64,000 bases of DNA from Mycobacterium asiaticum (GTDB taxonomy: Bacteria > Actinomycetota > Actinomycetes > Mycobacteriales > Mycobacteriaceae), in assembly GCF_001673315.1 (NCBI RefSeq), contig NZ_LZLQ01000059.1:1-64000 (forward strand), read 5' to 3'. The notes below the pieces were generated by a model. It made no database searches, was not told the DNA's origin, and was given only the letters and a program-made list of their open reading frames with translations. This document shows, in pieces, positions 1 to 11,789 of the stretch (positions are counted from its first letter, which is position 1; each line of letters begins with the position of its first letter). The position numbers and the translations under genes are program-made.

Positions 1-65
1 ATCAGCAAATTCATGAAGAGAACTTCTCCGCGGCCAGCGATGAAGCACTCGGCGACATCTTCTGA
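1..65 (+). CDS. mraZ: MraZ, C-terminal end (gene runs off the window start)
   Basis: Reading from base 3, twenty codons followed by TGA at 63-65 give a tail ([20 protein letters not shown]) that closely matches the C-terminus of mycobacterial MraZ as I remember it. MraZ is a DNA-binding AbrB/SpoVT-type regulator that opens the dcw cluster, and its position directly upstream of rsmH fits that order. Only about 20 residues are present, so no domain can be examined. The 136 bases between this stop and the rsmH start contain no other gene I can support. Confidence 0.85.
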   Translation, partial: QQIHEENFSAASDEALGDIF

Positions 66-201
66 GGTGCATGCCTGTGCACCGTGGTCTCTGCCCGAAC
101 CGACCCTGGCGTACTTCCCCAACGCCAGGTGCGTCTCGGACAGGGGCCTCGGTGCACGGGCGGGCCGCCAACTAGGCCGCGCCGGCCGGGGAGGGGTCAC
201 G

Positions 202-1224
202 ATGCCTAACCCCGACGGGTCACGTTCCGGCGCAGGCGATTTCGGTCATGTGCCGGTCATGGCGCAGCGGTGCCTCGAGTTGCTCGGCCCGGCGTTGACC
301 CGCCGTAATGCCGACGGTTCTGGCGCGGTGTTCGTCGATGCCACGCTGGGCGCCGGTGGGCACACCGAACTGTTTCTGACCGAGTTGCCGGGCCTGCGAG
401 TGATCGGACTCGAACGCGACCCAAGCGCGCTGGAAATCGCCGGTAACCGACTGGCCCGCTTCACCGACCGGCTCACCCTGGTACACACCCGCTACGACGG
501 TATCTCCGCAGCTCTTGCCGAATCGGGTTACCGCACAACGGAATCGGTAGACGGTGTGCTGTTCGATCTCGGGGTGTCCTCGATGCAGCTCGATCGTGCC
601 GAGCGGGGATTCGCTTACGCCAAAGACGCACCTCTGGACATGCGGATGGACCCATCTGCGCCGTTGACGGCTGCCGATATCGTCAACACCTACCCCGAGG
701 CCGAGCTGGCCGGCATCCTGCACCGCTACGGTGAGGAGCGGTTCGCCCGCCGCATCGCTGCCCAGATCGTCCGCCGCCGCGCCCGCACCCCGTTCACCTC
801 GACCGCCGAACTGGTCGCCCTGCTGTACGAGGCGATTCCGGCGCCGGCCCGGCGCACCGGCGGGCACCCGGCCAAACGCACCTTCCAGGCGCTGCGCATC
901 GCGGTCAACGATGAACTGGGCTCGCTGCGCGCCGCCGTGCCCGCCGCGCTGGACGCCTTGGCGCTGGACGGGCGCATCGTGGTGCTGGCTTACCAATCCC
1001 TTGAAGACCGGATCGTCAAGCGGGCGTTCGCCGACGCGACGGCCTCCCGCACCCCACCGGGGCTCCCGGTCGAACTTCCCGGCCACGGACCGTCATTCAC
1101 CTCGTTGACGCGGGGAGCGGAACGGGCTGATGCGACCGAAATGGAACGCAACCCACGCAGCACCCCGGTGCGGTTGCGGGCCCTGCGACGAGTCGAGCGG
1201 TTGAACGGGAAGGCGGAGGCATGA
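202..1224 (+). CDS. rsmH: 16S rRNA (cytosine(1402)-N(4))-methyltransferase RsmH
   Basis: This is RsmH (MraW), which uses SAM to methylate N4 of C1402 in 16S rRNA in the cytoplasm. The 340-residue product has the SAM-binding motif [11 protein letters not shown] at residues 46-56 and the family sequence [14 protein letters not shown] further on. The reading frame is open upstream to base 13, but ATG at 202 is preferred: a purine-rich GGGGAGGGG lies just upstream and the length fits the family. The longer version would overlap the end of mraZ with sequence unlike any RsmH. Its last 4 bases overlap the next gene (ATGA), which suggests translational coupling. Confidence 0.95.
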   Translation: MPNPDGSRSGAGDFGHVPVMAQRCLELLGPALTRRNADGSGAVFVDATLGAGGHTELFLTELPGLRVIGLERDPSALEIAGNRLARFTDRLTLVHTRYDGISAALAESGYRTTESVDGVLFDLGVSSMQLDRAERGFAYAKDAPLDMRMDPSAPLTAADIVNTYPEAELAGILHRYGEERFARRIAAQIVRRRARTPFTSTAELVALLYEAIPAPARRTGGHPAKRTFQALRIAVNDELGSLRAAVPAALDALALDGRIVVLAYQSLEDRIVKRAFADATASRTPPGLPVELPGHGPSFTSLTRGAERADATEMERNPRSTPVRLRALRRVERLNGKAEA

Positions 1225-2483
1225 GCACAAAGCGCGAGGCGACGAAACGCCGCGAGGGCGAGCGTCGCGGTCGACGCACCGGTGCCGCCGGCATGCGTAC
1301 CCCGGTCGACTCGCCATCGCGCCGCGGCCGGGCCCGGGTCCGGGCCGGGAAGTCCACGGCACCCGCGCGTGAGAGCCGGGCGCCGAGGTCGGGACCGCAG
1401 ACCAGCCCGATAGCCCGCCCGGTCGACCGGCCGGCGCGCCCCAAGAACGCCAGCCAGGCCAAGGCTCGTTCCAAGGCACGGAAGGCGAAGGCGCCCAAGG
1501 TCGTTCGGCCTAAACTGTCCGAACGGTTGGCCGTCCGGCTGGCGCAGATCGACCTGCGGCCGCACACGTTGCTGAACCGGGTCCCGTTCGTCGTACTGGT
1601 CATCGGGTCGCTTGGCGTCGGACTGGCTCTGACGCTGTGGTTGTCAACCGATGCCGCCGAACGGTCCTACCAACTCAGCCACGCCCGCGAGCGCACCCGC
1701 ATGCTGCAACAGCAGAAGGAGGCGCTCGAGCGCGACGTGCGTGAGGCGGAGTCCGCTCCGGCTCTGGCCGAAGCGGCACGCAAGCAGGGCATGATCCCCA
1801 CCCGGGACACCGCCCATCTTGTCCAGGCCCCGGACGGCAACTGGGTGGTGGTCGGCACACCCAAACCCGCCGACGGCGTTCCACCGCCGCCACTGAACTC
1901 CAAGCTGCCCGACGAGGGGCCGCCACCGCCGCCCAAGCCGCCGGTCACGCCACCGGAGGTGGCGGTGCGGGTGCTGCCCGCCCCCGGCGACCCGGCACAG
2001 CCTGCCCGGACCGGCCCACAGGTGCTGCTGCGGGGACCCGACGGATCGTCCACGCTGGGCGGTGCGCAACTGCCCGGACTGCCCGCGCTGCCCGGCCAGG
2101 CGCCGACCGTCCTGGACCCGTTGCACGGAGCGCCGGGGCAGGTTCCGACCGTGCCGGGCCAGGCGGTGCCGCCGATTCAAGCCGTGCCAGGCCAGGCGGT
2201 GCCACAGGTTCAGGCGCCGCCGGTTCAAGCGGTGCCACAGGTTCAGGCCCCGCCGCCGGGTCAAACAACGCCGCCGGCCCAGCTAGCGCCACAGGTTCAG
2301 GTAGCGCCGCCTGTTCAGATGCCACCGCCGGTTCCCGCGCCCATCCCGGGAGCGCCGGTCCCCGGATTGCCCACCGCCCCCACCGTTCCCGACGTGCATG
2401 GGGTCTCGACGGCGCCGGGCACCGGCGAACAGGTCGTCCCCGCCGCGCCGGTGGCGCCGACCGTGCCAGGGATCCCGCGGTGA
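1221..2483 (+). CDS. ftsL: FtsL-like proline-rich membrane protein (Rv2164c type)
   Basis: By position and architecture this is the actinobacterial FtsL-like divisome protein known as Rv2164c in M. tuberculosis. The 420-residue protein has a basic cytoplasmic N-terminus (about 1-115), one transmembrane helix (about 121-141) and a short coiled-coil-like stretch (about 145-185, including [11 protein letters not shown]). A long extracytoplasmic tail rich in Pro, Gln and Val fills 213-420 with imperfect repeats of the type VPGQAVP and VQAPP. FtsL normally bridges FtsQ/FtsB and FtsW/FtsI. The gene overlaps rsmH and pbpB by 4 bp each. The tail repeats are low-complexity and probably vary in length between strains. 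Function is inferred from synteny and topology. Confidence 0.82.
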   Translation: MSTKREATKRREGERRGRRTGAAGMRTPVDSPSRRGRARVRAGKSTAPARESRAPRSGPQTSPIARPVDRPARPKNASQAKARSKARKAKAPKVVRPKLSERLAVRLAQIDLRPHTLLNRVPFVVLVIGSLGVGLALTLWLSTDAAERSYQLSHARERTRMLQQQKEALERDVREAESAPALAEAARKQGMIPTRDTAHLVQAPDGNWVVVGTPKPADGVPPPPLNSKLPDEGPPPPPKPPVTPPEVAVRVLPAPGDPAQPARTGPQVLLRGPDGSSTLGGAQLPGLPALPGQAPTVLDPLHGAPGQVPTVPGQAVPPIQAVPGQAVPQVQAPPVQAVPQVQAPPPGQTTPPAQLAPQVQVAPPVQMPPPVPAPIPGAPVPGLPTAPTVPDVHGVSTAPGTGEQVVPAAPVAPTVPGIPR

Positions 2484-4471
2484 GGCGGGACCCGCGGTCA
2501 GCAGACCCCCGAGGGGGGTCCCGCAAGTCGCGTGCTACCCAGGACGCCGGTCAACCCAAGCGATCCCGGAAACCGAAGCAAGCCAAGCAGTCTCGCGCCA
2601 CCGCGCGTCCCGAGACGGGTCACTCCGCCCGTGAGCGGCGCACCCGCCAGGCGGTCGAGGTGGCCAGCCGGGGTGCGTCGTTCGTCTTCCGCCACCGGGC
2701 CGGCAACATCGTCATCTGCGTGTTAATGCTGGTGGCCGTATCGCAACTGTTCTATCTGCAGGTTTCCAATGCGCCCCAGCTCAACGCGCAGGCCGCCGGG
2801 CAGCTGAAGGTCACCGACGTCGAACGCGCTATTCGCGGCGCCATCATCGACCGTCACAACGACCGGTTGGCCTTCACCATCGAGGCGCGGGCGTTGACGT
2901 TCCAGCCCAAGCGGATTCGTGAGCAGCTGGAGGAGGCCCGGAAGAAGTCGCCGCACGCGCCGGACCCGCAGGAGCGGCTCAAGGACATCGCCAAGGAAGT
3001 TGCGGGCAAGCTGAACAACAAGCCGGACGCCGCGACCCTGCTCAAGAAGTTGCAGAGCAACGAGACCTTCGTCTACCTGGCCCGTAATGTCGATCCTGCG
3101 ATCGCACATGCGATTTCGGCTAAATATCCCGAGGTCGGATCGGAGCGCCAGGACCTGCGTCAGTACCCGGGCGGATCACTGGCGGCCAACATCGTCGGCG
3201 GCATCGACTGGGACGGGCACGGCCTGCTCGGTCTGGAGGACTCGCTGGACGCGATGCTCGCCGGAACCGACGGCTCGGTCACTTACGACCGCGGCTCCGA
3301 CGGCGTCGTCATTCCCGGCAGCTACCGCAACCGGCACAAGGCGGTGCATGGATCCACCGTCCAACTCACCCTCGACGACGACATCCAGTTCTACGTCCAG
3401 CAGCAGGTACAGCAGGCCAAGGACGTGTCGGGTGCTCACACCGTGTCCGCGGTCGTGCTCGACGCCAAGACCGGCGAAGTGCTGGCCATGGCCAACGACA
3501 ACACCTTCGACCCGTCACAGGACATCGGCCGCCAGGGCGACCGGCAATTGGGCAACCTGCCGGTGTCCTCGCCCTTCGAGCCGGGTTCGGTGAACAAGAT
3601 CATCACCGCCGCCTCGGTCATCGAGTACGGGCTGAGCAACCCCGACGAAGTGCTGCAGGTGCCCGGCACCATCTCGATGGGTGGGGTCAACATTCACGAC
3701 GCCTGGGAGCACGGCGTGATGCCCTACACCACGACCGGTGTCTTCGGGAAGTCGTCCAACGTGGGCACGCTCATGCTGGCGCAGCGGGTGGGGCCCGAAC
3801 GCTTCTATGACATGGTCCGCAAGTTCGGGCTGGGTCAGCGCACCGGCGTCGGGCTGCCCGGCGAGAGCGCCGGCCTGGTGCCGCCGATCGACCAGTGGTC
3901 TGGCAGTACCTTCTCCAATCTTCCGATCGGCCAGGGTGTTTCGATGACCCTGCTACAAATGGCCGGTATGTATCAAACCGTCGCCAACGACGGGGTGCGG
4001 ATTCCGCCGCGGATCCTCAAGGCCACCGTCGCCGCAGACGGCACCCGCACCGAGGAGCCGCGGCCCGAAGGCGTGCGGGTGGTCTCGGCGCAGACCGCCC
4101 AGACGGTGCGTGAGATGTTGCGCGCGGTCGTGCAGAAGGACCCGATGGGCTACCAGCAGGGCACCGGCTCCGCGGCCGCGGTACCCGGTTACCAGATGGC
4201 CGGCAAGACCGGAACCGCGCAGCAGATCAACCCCGGTTGCGGTTGCTACTTCGACGACGTCTACTGGATCACCTTCGCGGGCATGGCCACCGTCGACAAT
4301 CCCCGCTATGTCATCGGCATCATGATGGACAACCCGCAGCGCAACGCCGACGGAACGCCGGGTCACTCGGCGGCGCCGCTGTTCCACAACATTGCGGGCT
4401 GGCTGATGCAGCGCGAGAACGTCCCGCTGTCGCCCGACCCGGGACCGCCGCTGACCCTGCAGGCGATGTAG
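2480..4471 (+). CDS. pbpB: Septal peptidoglycan transpeptidase PbpB (FtsI, PBP3)
   Basis: This is the class B penicillin-binding protein that cross-links septal peptidoglycan as partner of FtsW. The 663-residue protein has a basic N-terminal tail, a signal-anchor helix at about 72-92 and a dimerisation domain. The transpeptidase domain carries the three expected motifs: SVNK (catalytic Ser370, Lys373), SSN (SSNVG) and KTG (KTGTAQ). The start is GTG at 2480, overlapping the FtsL-like stop by 4 bp. In M. tuberculosis several genes including PE_PGRS38 lie between pbpB and murE; here only 90 bp separate them. Confidence 0.96.
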   Translation: MRRDPRSADPRGGSRKSRATQDAGQPKRSRKPKQAKQSRATARPETGHSARERRTRQAVEVASRGASFVFRHRAGNIVICVLMLVAVSQLFYLQVSNAPQLNAQAAGQLKVTDVERAIRGAIIDRHNDRLAFTIEARALTFQPKRIREQLEEARKKSPHAPDPQERLKDIAKEVAGKLNNKPDAATLLKKLQSNETFVYLARNVDPAIAHAISAKYPEVGSERQDLRQYPGGSLAANIVGGIDWDGHGLLGLEDSLDAMLAGTDGSVTYDRGSDGVVIPGSYRNRHKAVHGSTVQLTLDDDIQFYVQQQVQQAKDVSGAHTVSAVVLDAKTGEVLAMANDNTFDPSQDIGRQGDRQLGNLPVSSPFEPGSVNKIITAASVIEYGLSNPDEVLQVPGTISMGGVNIHDAWEHGVMPYTTTGVFGKSSNVGTLMLAQRVGPERFYDMVRKFGLGQRTGVGLPGESAGLVPPIDQWSGSTFSNLPIGQGVSMTLLQMAGMYQTVANDGVRIPPRILKATVAADGTRTEEPRPEGVRVVSAQTAQTVREMLRAVVQKDPMGYQQGTGSAAAVPGYQMAGKTGTAQQINPGCGCYFDDVYWITFAGMATVDNPRYVIGIMMDNPQRNADGTPGHSAAPLFHNIAGWLMQRENVPLSPDPGPPLTLQAM

Positions 4472-4561
4472 CACTCCGCTGCACCTGGCAGCGCGCCGGA
4501 AGGCGCGGTACCGCACCCGGGCTAGGTAGGGTGTCAAGGCTGATCCAAGCGTCGGACGGAG

Positions 4562-6094
4562 GTGGCGGTGGTGCCTGCGGATCTGCGCCCCAGCGTGGGA
4601 GCGGGCGTGCCGCTGGCCACGCTGGCCGCTCAGGTCGGTGCGGAGCTGACCGACCAATCCGGCGGGGCGATCCCCGTCACGGGGGTGACCTTGCGCGGCC
4701 AGGACGTGCGCCCGGGTGACTTGTTCGCCGCGCTGCCCGGCTCGGTCACGCACGGTGCACGGCACGCAGGCACGGCGATCGACCGGGGTGCCGTCGCGGT
4801 GCTGACCGATGCCGACGGGGTCGCAGAGATGGGTCCGCACGCGGCCGCTGTGCCGGTCCTGGTGCATCCTGCGCCCCGCGGCGTACTGGGCGGGTTGGCC
4901 GCCACGGTGTACGGGCGCCCGTCCGACCGGGTGCGGATCGTCGGGATCACCGGCACGTCCGGCAAGACCACCACGACCTACCTGGTGGAGGCGGGTCTGC
5001 GGGCTGCCGGCCGGGTGGCCGGCCTGGTCGGCACCATCGGCATCCGCATCGACGGCGCCGACATCCCCAGCGCGCTGACCACCCCGGAGGCGCCCGCGTT
5101 GCAAGCCATGTTCGCGGCGATGGCCGAGCGCGGCGTGGACACCGTGGTGATGGAGGTGTCCAGCCACGCGCTGACCCTCGGCCGGGTGGACGGCACTGAA
5201 TTCACGGTCGGCGCCTTCACCAACCTGTCGCGCGACCACCTGGACTTCCACCCGAGCATGGAAGCGTATTTCGAGGCCAAGGCACTGCTGTTCGACCCGG
5301 CGTCGGCACTGCGGGCGCGCACCGTGGTGGTGTGCGTCGACGACGACGCCGGACGTGCCATGGCCGCCCGGGCCGGTGACGCGATCACGGTGAGTGTCAC
5401 CGATCAGCCCGCGCACTGGCGCGCCGTCGACGTGGCGTCCAGTGGTGCTGCCGGGCAGGAATTCACCGTCATCGACCCCGCCGGCGTGCACCACCGCGTC
5501 GCCATCAATCTGCCCGGGCACTACAACGTCGCCAATTCGCTTGTCGCACTGGCTATCCTGGACGTCGTCGGGGTGTCCCCGGAGCAGGCGGCGCCGGGGC
5601 TGCGACAGACCCGCGTCCCGGGGCGACTCGAACAGGTCGACCGCGGCCAGGATTTCCTGGCCCTGGTCGACTACGCCCACAAGCCGGGCGCGCTGCGCGC
5701 TGTGCTGACCACCCTGACGCGGCCGGGCCGCCGGCTGGCAGTGGTGTTCGGCGCCGGCGGCGACCGCGACCCGGGCAAGCGGGCACCGATGGGCGCGGTG
5801 GCCGCCGAACTCGCCGATCTGGTCGTCGTCACCGACGACAACCCCCGAGGCGAAGATCCCGCCGCGATCCGCCGGCAGATCCTGACCGGCGCCGGCAATG
5901 GTCCGGCGGTGGTCGAGATCCCCGACCGTCGCGCCGCAATCCGGCACGCGGTGGCCTGGGCCAAGCCTGGTGACGTCGTGCTGATCGCCGGCAAGGGGCA
6001 TGAGACCGGGCAGCGCGTCGGCGAGGAGACCCGCCCGTTCGACGACCGCACCGAACTCGCCGAAGCGCTGGAAGCCCTGGCGGCGGGCCGATGA
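4562..6094 (+). CDS. murE: UDP-MurNAc-L-Ala-D-Glu:meso-diaminopimelate ligase MurE
   Basis: MurE adds meso-diaminopimelate to UDP-MurNAc-dipeptide in the cytoplasm using ATP. The 510-residue protein has the Mur ligase P-loop GTSGKTTTT at 131-139. It also has the DNPR motif (in [10 protein letters not shown]) that recognises diaminopimelate rather than lysine, as expected for mycobacterial peptidoglycan. The GTG at 4562 is taken as start; a second GTG at 4571 is possible. A 90-bp gap separates it from pbpB, so a local promoter is possible although I cannot name one. It overlaps murF by 4 bp. Confidence 0.96.
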   Translation: MAVVPADLRPSVGAGVPLATLAAQVGAELTDQSGGAIPVTGVTLRGQDVRPGDLFAALPGSVTHGARHAGTAIDRGAVAVLTDADGVAEMGPHAAAVPVLVHPAPRGVLGGLAATVYGRPSDRVRIVGITGTSGKTTTTYLVEAGLRAAGRVAGLVGTIGIRIDGADIPSALTTPEAPALQAMFAAMAERGVDTVVMEVSSHALTLGRVDGTEFTVGAFTNLSRDHLDFHPSMEAYFEAKALLFDPASALRARTVVVCVDDDAGRAMAARAGDAITVSVTDQPAHWRAVDVASSGAAGQEFTVIDPAGVHHRVAINLPGHYNVANSLVALAILDVVGVSPEQAAPGLRQTRVPGRLEQVDRGQDFLALVDYAHKPGALRAVLTTLTRPGRRLAVVFGAGGDRDPGKRAPMGAVAAELADLVVVTDDNPRGEDPAAIRRQILTGAGNGPAVVEIPDRRAAIRHAVAWAKPGDVVLIAGKGHETGQRVGEETRPFDDRTELAEALEALAAGR

Positions 6095-7626
6095 TCGACC
6101 TGACGATCGCCGAGATCGCCGAGATCGTCGGGGGCACCCTGTCCGACATCTCGCCGGAGCGGGCCGCAACCACCCGCGTCACCGGAACCGTCGAATTCGA
6201 TTCTCGCGCCGTTGGTCCGGGCGGGTTGTTCCTGGCGCTGCCCGGTGCGCGCGCTGACGGACACGATCACGCGGCGGCCGCGGTTTCGGCCGGCGCGGCC
6301 GTGGTGCTGGCCGCCCGCCCGGTCGGTGTGCCCGCGATCGTGGTGACTCCGCGGGCTGCGGTCGACGGCCGGGCCGGCGTGCTCGAACACGACGCCGACG
6401 GATCGGGTGCCGCGGTGCTGGCCGGGTTGGCCCGGCTGGCCCGGGCGGTGGCCGCCGAACTGGTCGCAGGCGGCCTGACCATCATCGGGATCACCGGATC
6501 CTCGGGTAAGACGTCCACCAAGGACCTGGTAGCCGCGGTGTTGGCGCCGCTGGGCGAGGTGGTCGCTCCGCCCGGATCGTTCAACAACGAGCTCGGACAC
6601 CCCTGGACGGTGCTGCGCGCGACCCGGGCCACCGATTACCTGGTTCTGGAGATGTCGGCGCGCCATCCCGGCAACATCGCCGCGCTGGCCGAGATCGCAA
6701 CGCCGTCCATCGGTGTGGTCCTCAACGTCGGCACCGCCCACCTGGGTGAGTTCGGTTCCCGGGAGGCCATCGCACGCACCAAATCCGAACTGGCCCAAGC
6801 TGTTCCGCCGCCCGGAGTGGTCATCCTCAACGCCGACGACCCGGCCGTGGCGGCAATGGCGGCCGTCACCTCGGCCCGCGTGGTCCGGGTCAGCCGCACC
6901 AGCGACGGCGACATCTGGGCCGGCCCGGTGACGCTCGACGAACTCGCCAGGCCGCAGTTCACCCTCCATGCCGGCGCCACAGCAGCCGAGGTCCGGCTCG
7001 GGGTCTTCGGCGACCATCAGGTCAGCAACGCGCTGTGCGCAGGGGCGGTCGCACTGGAATGCGGCGCCGGCGTCGAGCAAGTAGCGGCCGCGCTCGCGGG
7101 AGCGGGACCGGTGTCGCGACGCCGCATGCACGTCACCACCCGCGCCGACGGCGTGACCGTGATCGACGACGCGTACAACGCCAATCCTGACTCGATGCGG
7201 GCCGGCCTGCAGGCACTGGCCTGGATTGCGCGCGGGGGCGCAGACCCCGCCGGCGAAAACCGCCGCAGCTGGGCGGTATTGGGAGAGATGGCCGAGCTCG
7301 GGGAGGACGCCATATCCGAGCACGATCGCATCGGCCGGCTCGCGGTGCGATTAGATGTGTCTCGACTCGTTGTCGTGGGAACCGGGAGGCCGATGAGCGC
7401 CATGCACCAAGGAGCTGTGATGGAGGGCTCCTGGGGGAGTGAGGCCGTCAACGTGGCAGACCGCGACGCCGCGCTTGCGCTGCTGCGCGCCGAGCTGCGG
7501 CCCGGGGACGTGGTGCTGGTCAAGGCGTCCAACTCGGCCGGTCTGGGGGCACTCGCCGACGCGCTCGCCGCCGACAGTGCCGATGAAGTCGCCGACAGTG
7601 CCGACGAGGGAGCCGCGCGGCCGTGA
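6091..7626 (+). CDS. murF: UDP-MurNAc-tripeptide:D-Ala-D-Ala ligase MurF
   Basis: MurF completes the UDP-MurNAc-pentapeptide by adding D-Ala-D-Ala with ATP. The 511-residue protein carries the P-loop motif [13 protein letters not shown] at 133-145, with the usual N-terminal uridine-binding, central ATPase and C-terminal domains. The start ATG at 6091 overlaps the murE stop (ATGA) and its own stop overlaps the mraY GTG. The C-terminus has a small direct repeat ([14 protein letters not shown]), a likely harmless low-complexity tail. Confidence 0.96.
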   Translation: MIDLTIAEIAEIVGGTLSDISPERAATTRVTGTVEFDSRAVGPGGLFLALPGARADGHDHAAAAVSAGAAVVLAARPVGVPAIVVTPRAAVDGRAGVLEHDADGSGAAVLAGLARLARAVAAELVAGGLTIIGITGSSGKTSTKDLVAAVLAPLGEVVAPPGSFNNELGHPWTVLRATRATDYLVLEMSARHPGNIAALAEIATPSIGVVLNVGTAHLGEFGSREAIARTKSELAQAVPPPGVVILNADDPAVAAMAAVTSARVVRVSRTSDGDIWAGPVTLDELARPQFTLHAGATAAEVRLGVFGDHQVSNALCAGAVALECGAGVEQVAAALAGAGPVSRRRMHVTTRADGVTVIDDAYNANPDSMRAGLQALAWIARGGADPAGENRRSWAVLGEMAELGEDAISEHDRIGRLAVRLDVSRLVVVGTGRPMSAMHQGAVMEGSWGSEAVNVADRDAALALLRAELRPGDVVLVKASNSAGLGALADALAADSADEVADSADEGAARP

Positions 7627-8702
7627 GACAGATCTTGATCGCCGTCGCCATCGCGGCGACCGTGTCCATCCTGCTCACGCCGGCACTGATCCGGATGTTC
7701 ACCCGACAGGGCTTCGGCCACCAGGTCCGCGAGGACGGCCCCCCGACCCACAAAGGCAAACGTGGGACCCCGTCGATGGGCGGCGTGGCCATCCTGGCCG
7801 GCATCTGGGCCGGCTACCTCGGTACCCACCTCGCCGGATTGGCGTTCGACGGCGAAGGCATATCCGCCTCGGGTCTGCTGGTGTTGGGCCTGGCCACCGC
7901 GCTGGGCGGCGTCGGATTCATCGACGACATGATCAAGATCCGCCGATCGCGCAACCTCGGCCTGAACAAGACCGCCAAAGCCCTCGGGCAGATCGCCGCC
8001 GCCGTGCTGTTCGCGGTGCTCGTGCTGCAGTTCCCGAACAACGCCGGCCTGACCCCGGCCAGCGCCGACCTGTCCTACGTGCGCGAGATTGCCACCGTCA
8101 CGTTCGCGCCCGCGGTGTTCGTGCTGTTCTGCGTCATCGTGGTCAGCGCCTGGTCGAACGCGGTCAACTTCACCGACGGCCTGGACGGCCTGGCCGCGGG
8201 CTGCATGGCGATGGTCACCGGCGCCTACGTGTTGATCACCTTCTGGCAGTACCGCAACGCCTGCGTCACCGCGCCGGGCCTGGCCTGCTACAACGTGCGG
8301 GACCCGTTGGACCTGGCGTTGATCGCCGCCGCCACGGCGGGGGCCTGCATCGGCTTCCTGTGGTGGAACGCCGCGCCCGCCAAGATCTTCATGGGTGACA
8401 CCGGGTCGCTGGCGCTCGGTGGCATCATCGCCGGACTGTCAGTGACCAGCCGCACTGAGATGCTGGCCGTTGTGCTGGGTTCGTTGTTCGTCGCCGAGGT
8501 GACCTCGGTGGTGCTGCAGATCCTGGCCTTCCGCACTACCGGCCGACGGGTCTTCCGGATGGCGCCTTTCCATCACCATTTCGAGCTGGTCGGCTGGGCC
8601 GAAACCACGGTGATCATCCGGTTCTGGTTGCTCACCGCAATCACCTGCGGTCTGGGCGTGGCCCTGTTCTACGGTGAGTGGCTCTCCACGATCGGTGCCT
8701 GA
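7623..8702 (+). CDS. mraY: Phospho-MurNAc-pentapeptide translocase MraY
   Basis: MraY is the integral membrane enzyme that transfers phospho-MurNAc-pentapeptide to decaprenyl phosphate, forming lipid I. The 359-residue protein is strongly hydrophobic with about ten membrane segments. Family motifs are visible: GFIDD at 98-102, NFTDGLDGL at 182-190, [11 protein letters not shown] at 257-267 and HHHFE at 317-321, which include the aspartates and histidines linked to magnesium and catalysis. Translation starts at GTG 7623, overlapping murF by 4 bp. Confidence 0.96.
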   Translation: MRQILIAVAIAATVSILLTPALIRMFTRQGFGHQVREDGPPTHKGKRGTPSMGGVAILAGIWAGYLGTHLAGLAFDGEGISASGLLVLGLATALGGVGFIDDMIKIRRSRNLGLNKTAKALGQIAAAVLFAVLVLQFPNNAGLTPASADLSYVREIATVTFAPAVFVLFCVIVVSAWSNAVNFTDGLDGLAAGCMAMVTGAYVLITFWQYRNACVTAPGLACYNVRDPLDLALIAAATAGACIGFLWWNAAPAKIFMGDTGSLALGGIIAGLSVTSRTEMLAVVLGSLFVAEVTSVVLQILAFRTTGRRVFRMAPFHHHFELVGWAETTVIIRFWLLTAITCGLGVALFYGEWLSTIGA

Positions 8703-8703
8703 G

Positions 8704-10155
8704 GTGCTGGACCCGTTGGCGCCCGGTGCGCCGGTGCTGATTGCCGGTGCGCGGGTGACCGGCCGGGCGGTGCTGGCGGCGTTGGCCCGCTTCGGTGCCG
8801 TGCCGACACTGTGCGACGACGATCCCGCCATGCTGGCGCCGCATGCCGAGAACGGCGTCGCCACGCTGGATCCGGTGGCCGCGATTGCCCGGATCCGCGA
8901 ATTCCAGCTGGTGGTGACCAGTCCCGGCTTCCAGCCGTCCACGCCTGTGCTGGCCGCCGCCACCGAGGCGGGCGTACCGATCTGGGGTGATGTGGAGCTG
9001 GCTTGGCGGCTCGACTCGGCGGAACACTACGGGCCGCCGCGCCGCTGGCTTGCGGTCACCGGCACCAACGGCAAGACCACCACCACTTCGATGCTGCACG
9101 AGATGCTGCTGGCCGGGGGGCTGCGCAGCGTAGTGTGCGGCAACATCGGTGACCCGGTACTCGATGTGCTCGACCGGCCTGCCGAGGTGCTTGCCGTGGA
9201 GCTGTCCAGCTTCCAGCTGTACTGGGCGCCGTCGTTGCGACCCGAGGCGGGCGTGGTGCTCAACATCGCCGAAGACCATCTGGATTGGCATCACACCATG
9301 GCCGACTACACCGCGGCCAAGGCCCGGGTGCTGACCGGCCGGGTCGCCGTCGTCGGGCTGGACGACGCCCGGGCGGCTGCACTGCGAGACACCGCCCGAG
9401 CCCCCATCCGGGTCGGCTTCCGGCTCGGCGAACCGGGCCCGGGAGAGCTCGGTGTACGCGCCGGGCAGCTCGTCGACCGTGCCTTCGCCGATGATCTGTC
9501 GTTGTTGCCGGTGGATTCGATACCGGTTCCGGGTCCGGTCGGCGTCCTCGACGCCCTGGCGGCCGCGGCGCTGGCGCGCAGCGTCGGGGTGTCCGCCGAG
9601 GCAATCGCGGCGGCACTGGCCGGATTCCGGCCCGGCCGGCATCGCTCGGAAATCGTCGCCGTCGTCGGCGGCGTGACCTATGTCGACGATTCCAAGGCCA
9701 CCAACCCGCACGCCGCCGAGGCTTCCGTGCTGGCCTACCCCCGGGTGGTGTGGTTGGCCGGCGGCATGCTCAAGGGCGCGTCCGTTTACGCGGAGGTCGC
9801 TCGCATCGCACCGCGGCTGGTCGGAGCGGTGCTGATCGGCCGCGACCGCGCAGAGGTTGCCGAGGCGTTATCACGACACGCGCCCGATGTCCCCGTCGTT
9901 CAGGTTGTTACAGGCGAGGATGTTGAGATGCATGCGACTGCTGGGGCTCCTGTTGCAAATGTGACACAAGTGAATAACGTCGGCGAGACTGTCGGCGCTC
10001 GCGTGATGGACGCCGCGGTAGCCGCGGCCCGGGACATGGCCAAACCCGGCGACACAGTGCTACTGGCGCCCGCGGGCGCATCGTTCGACCAGTTCAGCGG
10101 ATACGCCGCACGTGGCGACGCCTTCGCGGCCGCCGTACGCGCCGCGGTCCGGTAG
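8704..10155 (+). CDS. murD: UDP-MurNAc-L-alanine:D-glutamate ligase MurD
   Basis: MurD adds D-glutamate to UDP-MurNAc-L-alanine. With the GTG start at 8704 the protein has 483 residues and the Mur ligase P-loop GTNGKTTTT at 120-128. This start gives an N-terminus [12 protein letters not shown] that matches mycobacterial MurD and lies 1 base after the mraY stop. An in-frame GTG at 8674 would add 10 residues and overlap mraY by 29 bp. The stretch coding for residues about 395-420 (DNA near 9,900-9,970) is less GC-rich than the rest. Confidence 0.94.
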   Translation: MLDPLAPGAPVLIAGARVTGRAVLAALARFGAVPTLCDDDPAMLAPHAENGVATLDPVAAIARIREFQLVVTSPGFQPSTPVLAAATEAGVPIWGDVELAWRLDSAEHYGPPRRWLAVTGTNGKTTTTSMLHEMLLAGGLRSVVCGNIGDPVLDVLDRPAEVLAVELSSFQLYWAPSLRPEAGVVLNIAEDHLDWHHTMADYTAAKARVLTGRVAVVGLDDARAAALRDTARAPIRVGFRLGEPGPGELGVRAGQLVDRAFADDLSLLPVDSIPVPGPVGVLDALAAAALARSVGVSAEAIAAALAGFRPGRHRSEIVAVVGGVTYVDDSKATNPHAAEASVLAYPRVVWLAGGMLKGASVYAEVARIAPRLVGAVLIGRDRAEVAEALSRHAPDVPVVQVVTGEDVEMHATAGAPVANVTQVNNVGETVGARVMDAAVAAARDMAKPGDTVLLAPAGASFDQFSGYAARGDAFAAAVRAAVR

Positions 10156-10160
10156 GCGGT

Positions 10161-11789
10161 GTGGGTAACGCACTGACCCGGCGGCTGCGCCGGGACAAGG
10201 CAGAAAAGGCAAGCGTCGACGCCGCACCCGAGGCCGAGCCTGCGGTCGACGCCACGCAGACCGACGACACGGTCCCCGACAAAGCGCCGGAGAAGGAAAA
10301 GGCCGCGCCCAAGGTTGAGTCCAGCGGTCCGCGCTCCCGGTTCGGCGCCTGGCTGGGCCGTCCCATGACGTCGTTTCACCTGATCATCGCCGTCGCAGCG
10401 TTGTTGACCACGCTGGGCCTGATCATGGTCCTGTCGGCGTCGGGGGTGCGTTCCTACGACGACGACGGGTCGGCATGGGTGATCTTCGGCAAGCAGGTGA
10501 TGTGGACGGTCGTGGGCCTGATCGGCTGTTATGTCGCCCTGCGGATGTCGGTGCAGTTCATGCGGCGGATCGCCTTCACCAGCTTCGCGTTCACCATCGT
10601 GTTGCTGATCCTGGTGCTGGTCCCCGGGATCGGCAAAGAGGCCAACGGCTCCCGCGGCTGGTTCGTGGTTGCCGGCTTCTCCATGCAGCCATCCGAGCTG
10701 ACCAAAATGGCGTTCGCGATCTGGGGTGCACATCTGCTGGCCGCCAGGCGCATGGAACGCGCCTCGCTGCGCGAGATGCTGATCCCGTTGGTGCCGGCCG
10801 CGATCGTGGCGCTCACACTGATCGTCCTGCAGCCTGACCTGGGACAGACGGTCTCGCTGGGCATCATTCTGTTGGGGCTGCTGTGGTACGCCGGCTTCCC
10901 GCTGCGGGTGTTCCTTTCCTCCCTGGCGCTGGTATTCGTCGCCGGCGGAATCCTGGCCGTTTCCGCCGGGTATCGCTCCGACCGGGTGCGATCCTGGCTG
11001 AACCCCGAAGACGACCCGATGGACTCGGGTTACCAGGCCAGACAGGCCAAGTACGCACTGGCCCACGGCGGCATTTTCGGTGACGGACTGGGGCAGGGCG
11101 TGGCCAAGTGGAACTACCTGCCCAACGCGCACAACGACTTCATCTTCGCGATCATCGGCGAGGAGTTGGGCCTGATCGGGGCGGTGGGCCTGCTCGGGCT
11201 GTTCGGGCTCTTCGCCTACACCGGCATGCGGATCGCGCGGCGCTCGGCCGACCCGTTCCTGCGGCTGTTGACCGCGACGACGACGCTGTGGGTGCTGGGA
11301 CAGGCATTCATCAACATCGGCTACGTGATCGGTCTGTTGCCGGTCACCGGCCTGCAGCTGCCGTTGATTTCGGCGGGTGGTACGTCGACTGCGGCGACGT
11401 TGACCCAAATCGGCATCATCGCGAGCGCGGCCCGGCACGAGCCCGAAGCGGTGGCCGCGTTGCGAGCCGGGCGCGACGACAAGGTGAACCGCTTGCTGCG
11501 GTTGCCGCTGCCGGCGCCGTACGTGCCAACCCGCCTGGAGGCGTTCCGCGACCGCAAGCGACCGCAACCGAGACCTGGGCCGCAACCCGCACGTCGAGCA
11601 TCCCGCGAGGCGCCGCGGCGGGCCACCGGCCGACCGCAGCAGGCGGCGGCCCGGGCCGCGGATCGGCCGAACCGGCGATCTGGAGGTACCGGCCATTTGC
11701 GGGAAAGGCAAAATGGAGCTGGTCAGCAGTACGCCGGGCCCCGTCGCAGCCGGCGCGTACGCGCATTGGAAGGTCAACGTTACGGGTGA
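10161..11789 (+). CDS. ftsW: Septal peptidoglycan glycosyltransferase FtsW
   Basis: FtsW is the SEDS-family glycosyltransferase that polymerises lipid II at the septum together with PbpB. The 542-residue protein has a charged cytoplasmic N-terminus of about 70 residues, ten or so membrane helices, and a basic proline- and arginine-rich C-terminal tail of about 100 residues. Family sequences such as [16 protein letters not shown] and [10 protein letters not shown] are present. It starts at GTG 10161, five bases after the murD stop, and overlaps the murG start by 4 bp. Confidence 0.95.
   Translation: MGNALTRRLRRDKAEKASVDAAPEAEPAVDATQTDDTVPDKAPEKEKAAPKVESSGPRSRFGAWLGRPMTSFHLIIAVAALLTTLGLIMVLSASGVRSYDDDGSAWVIFGKQVMWTVVGLIGCYVALRMSVQFMRRIAFTSFAFTIVLLILVLVPGIGKEANGSRGWFVVAGFSMQPSELTKMAFAIWGAHLLAARRMERASLREMLIPLVPAAIVALTLIVLQPDLGQTVSLGIILLGLLWYAGFPLRVFLSSLALVFVAGGILAVSAGYRSDRVRSWLNPEDDPMDSGYQARQAKYALAHGGIFGDGLGQGVAKWNYLPNAHNDFIFAIIGEELGLIGAVGLLGLFGLFAYTGMRIARRSADPFLRLLTATTTLWVLGQAFINIGYVIGLLPVTGLQLPLISAGGTSTAATLTQIGIIASAARHEPEAVAALRAGRDDKVNRLLRLPLPAPYVPTRLEAFRDRKRPQPRPGPQPARRASREAPRRATGRPQQAAARAADRPNRRSGGTGHLRERQNGAGQQYAGPRRSRRVRALEGQRYG

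Noticed and set aside
13-201. Upstream extension of the rsmH frame
   Set aside because: It overlaps the mraZ end in another frame, has no RsmH similarity, and a good ribosome binding site supports ATG 202.
3953-7323. Very long open frames on the minus strand across pbpB, murE and murF
   Set aside because: They are antisense to strongly supported genes and show no protein family; high GC creates such shadows.
9900-11777. A 625-codon minus-strand frame across murD and ftsW
   Set aside because: It is rich in His, Arg and Gln, without recognisable domains, and opposite well-supported genes.
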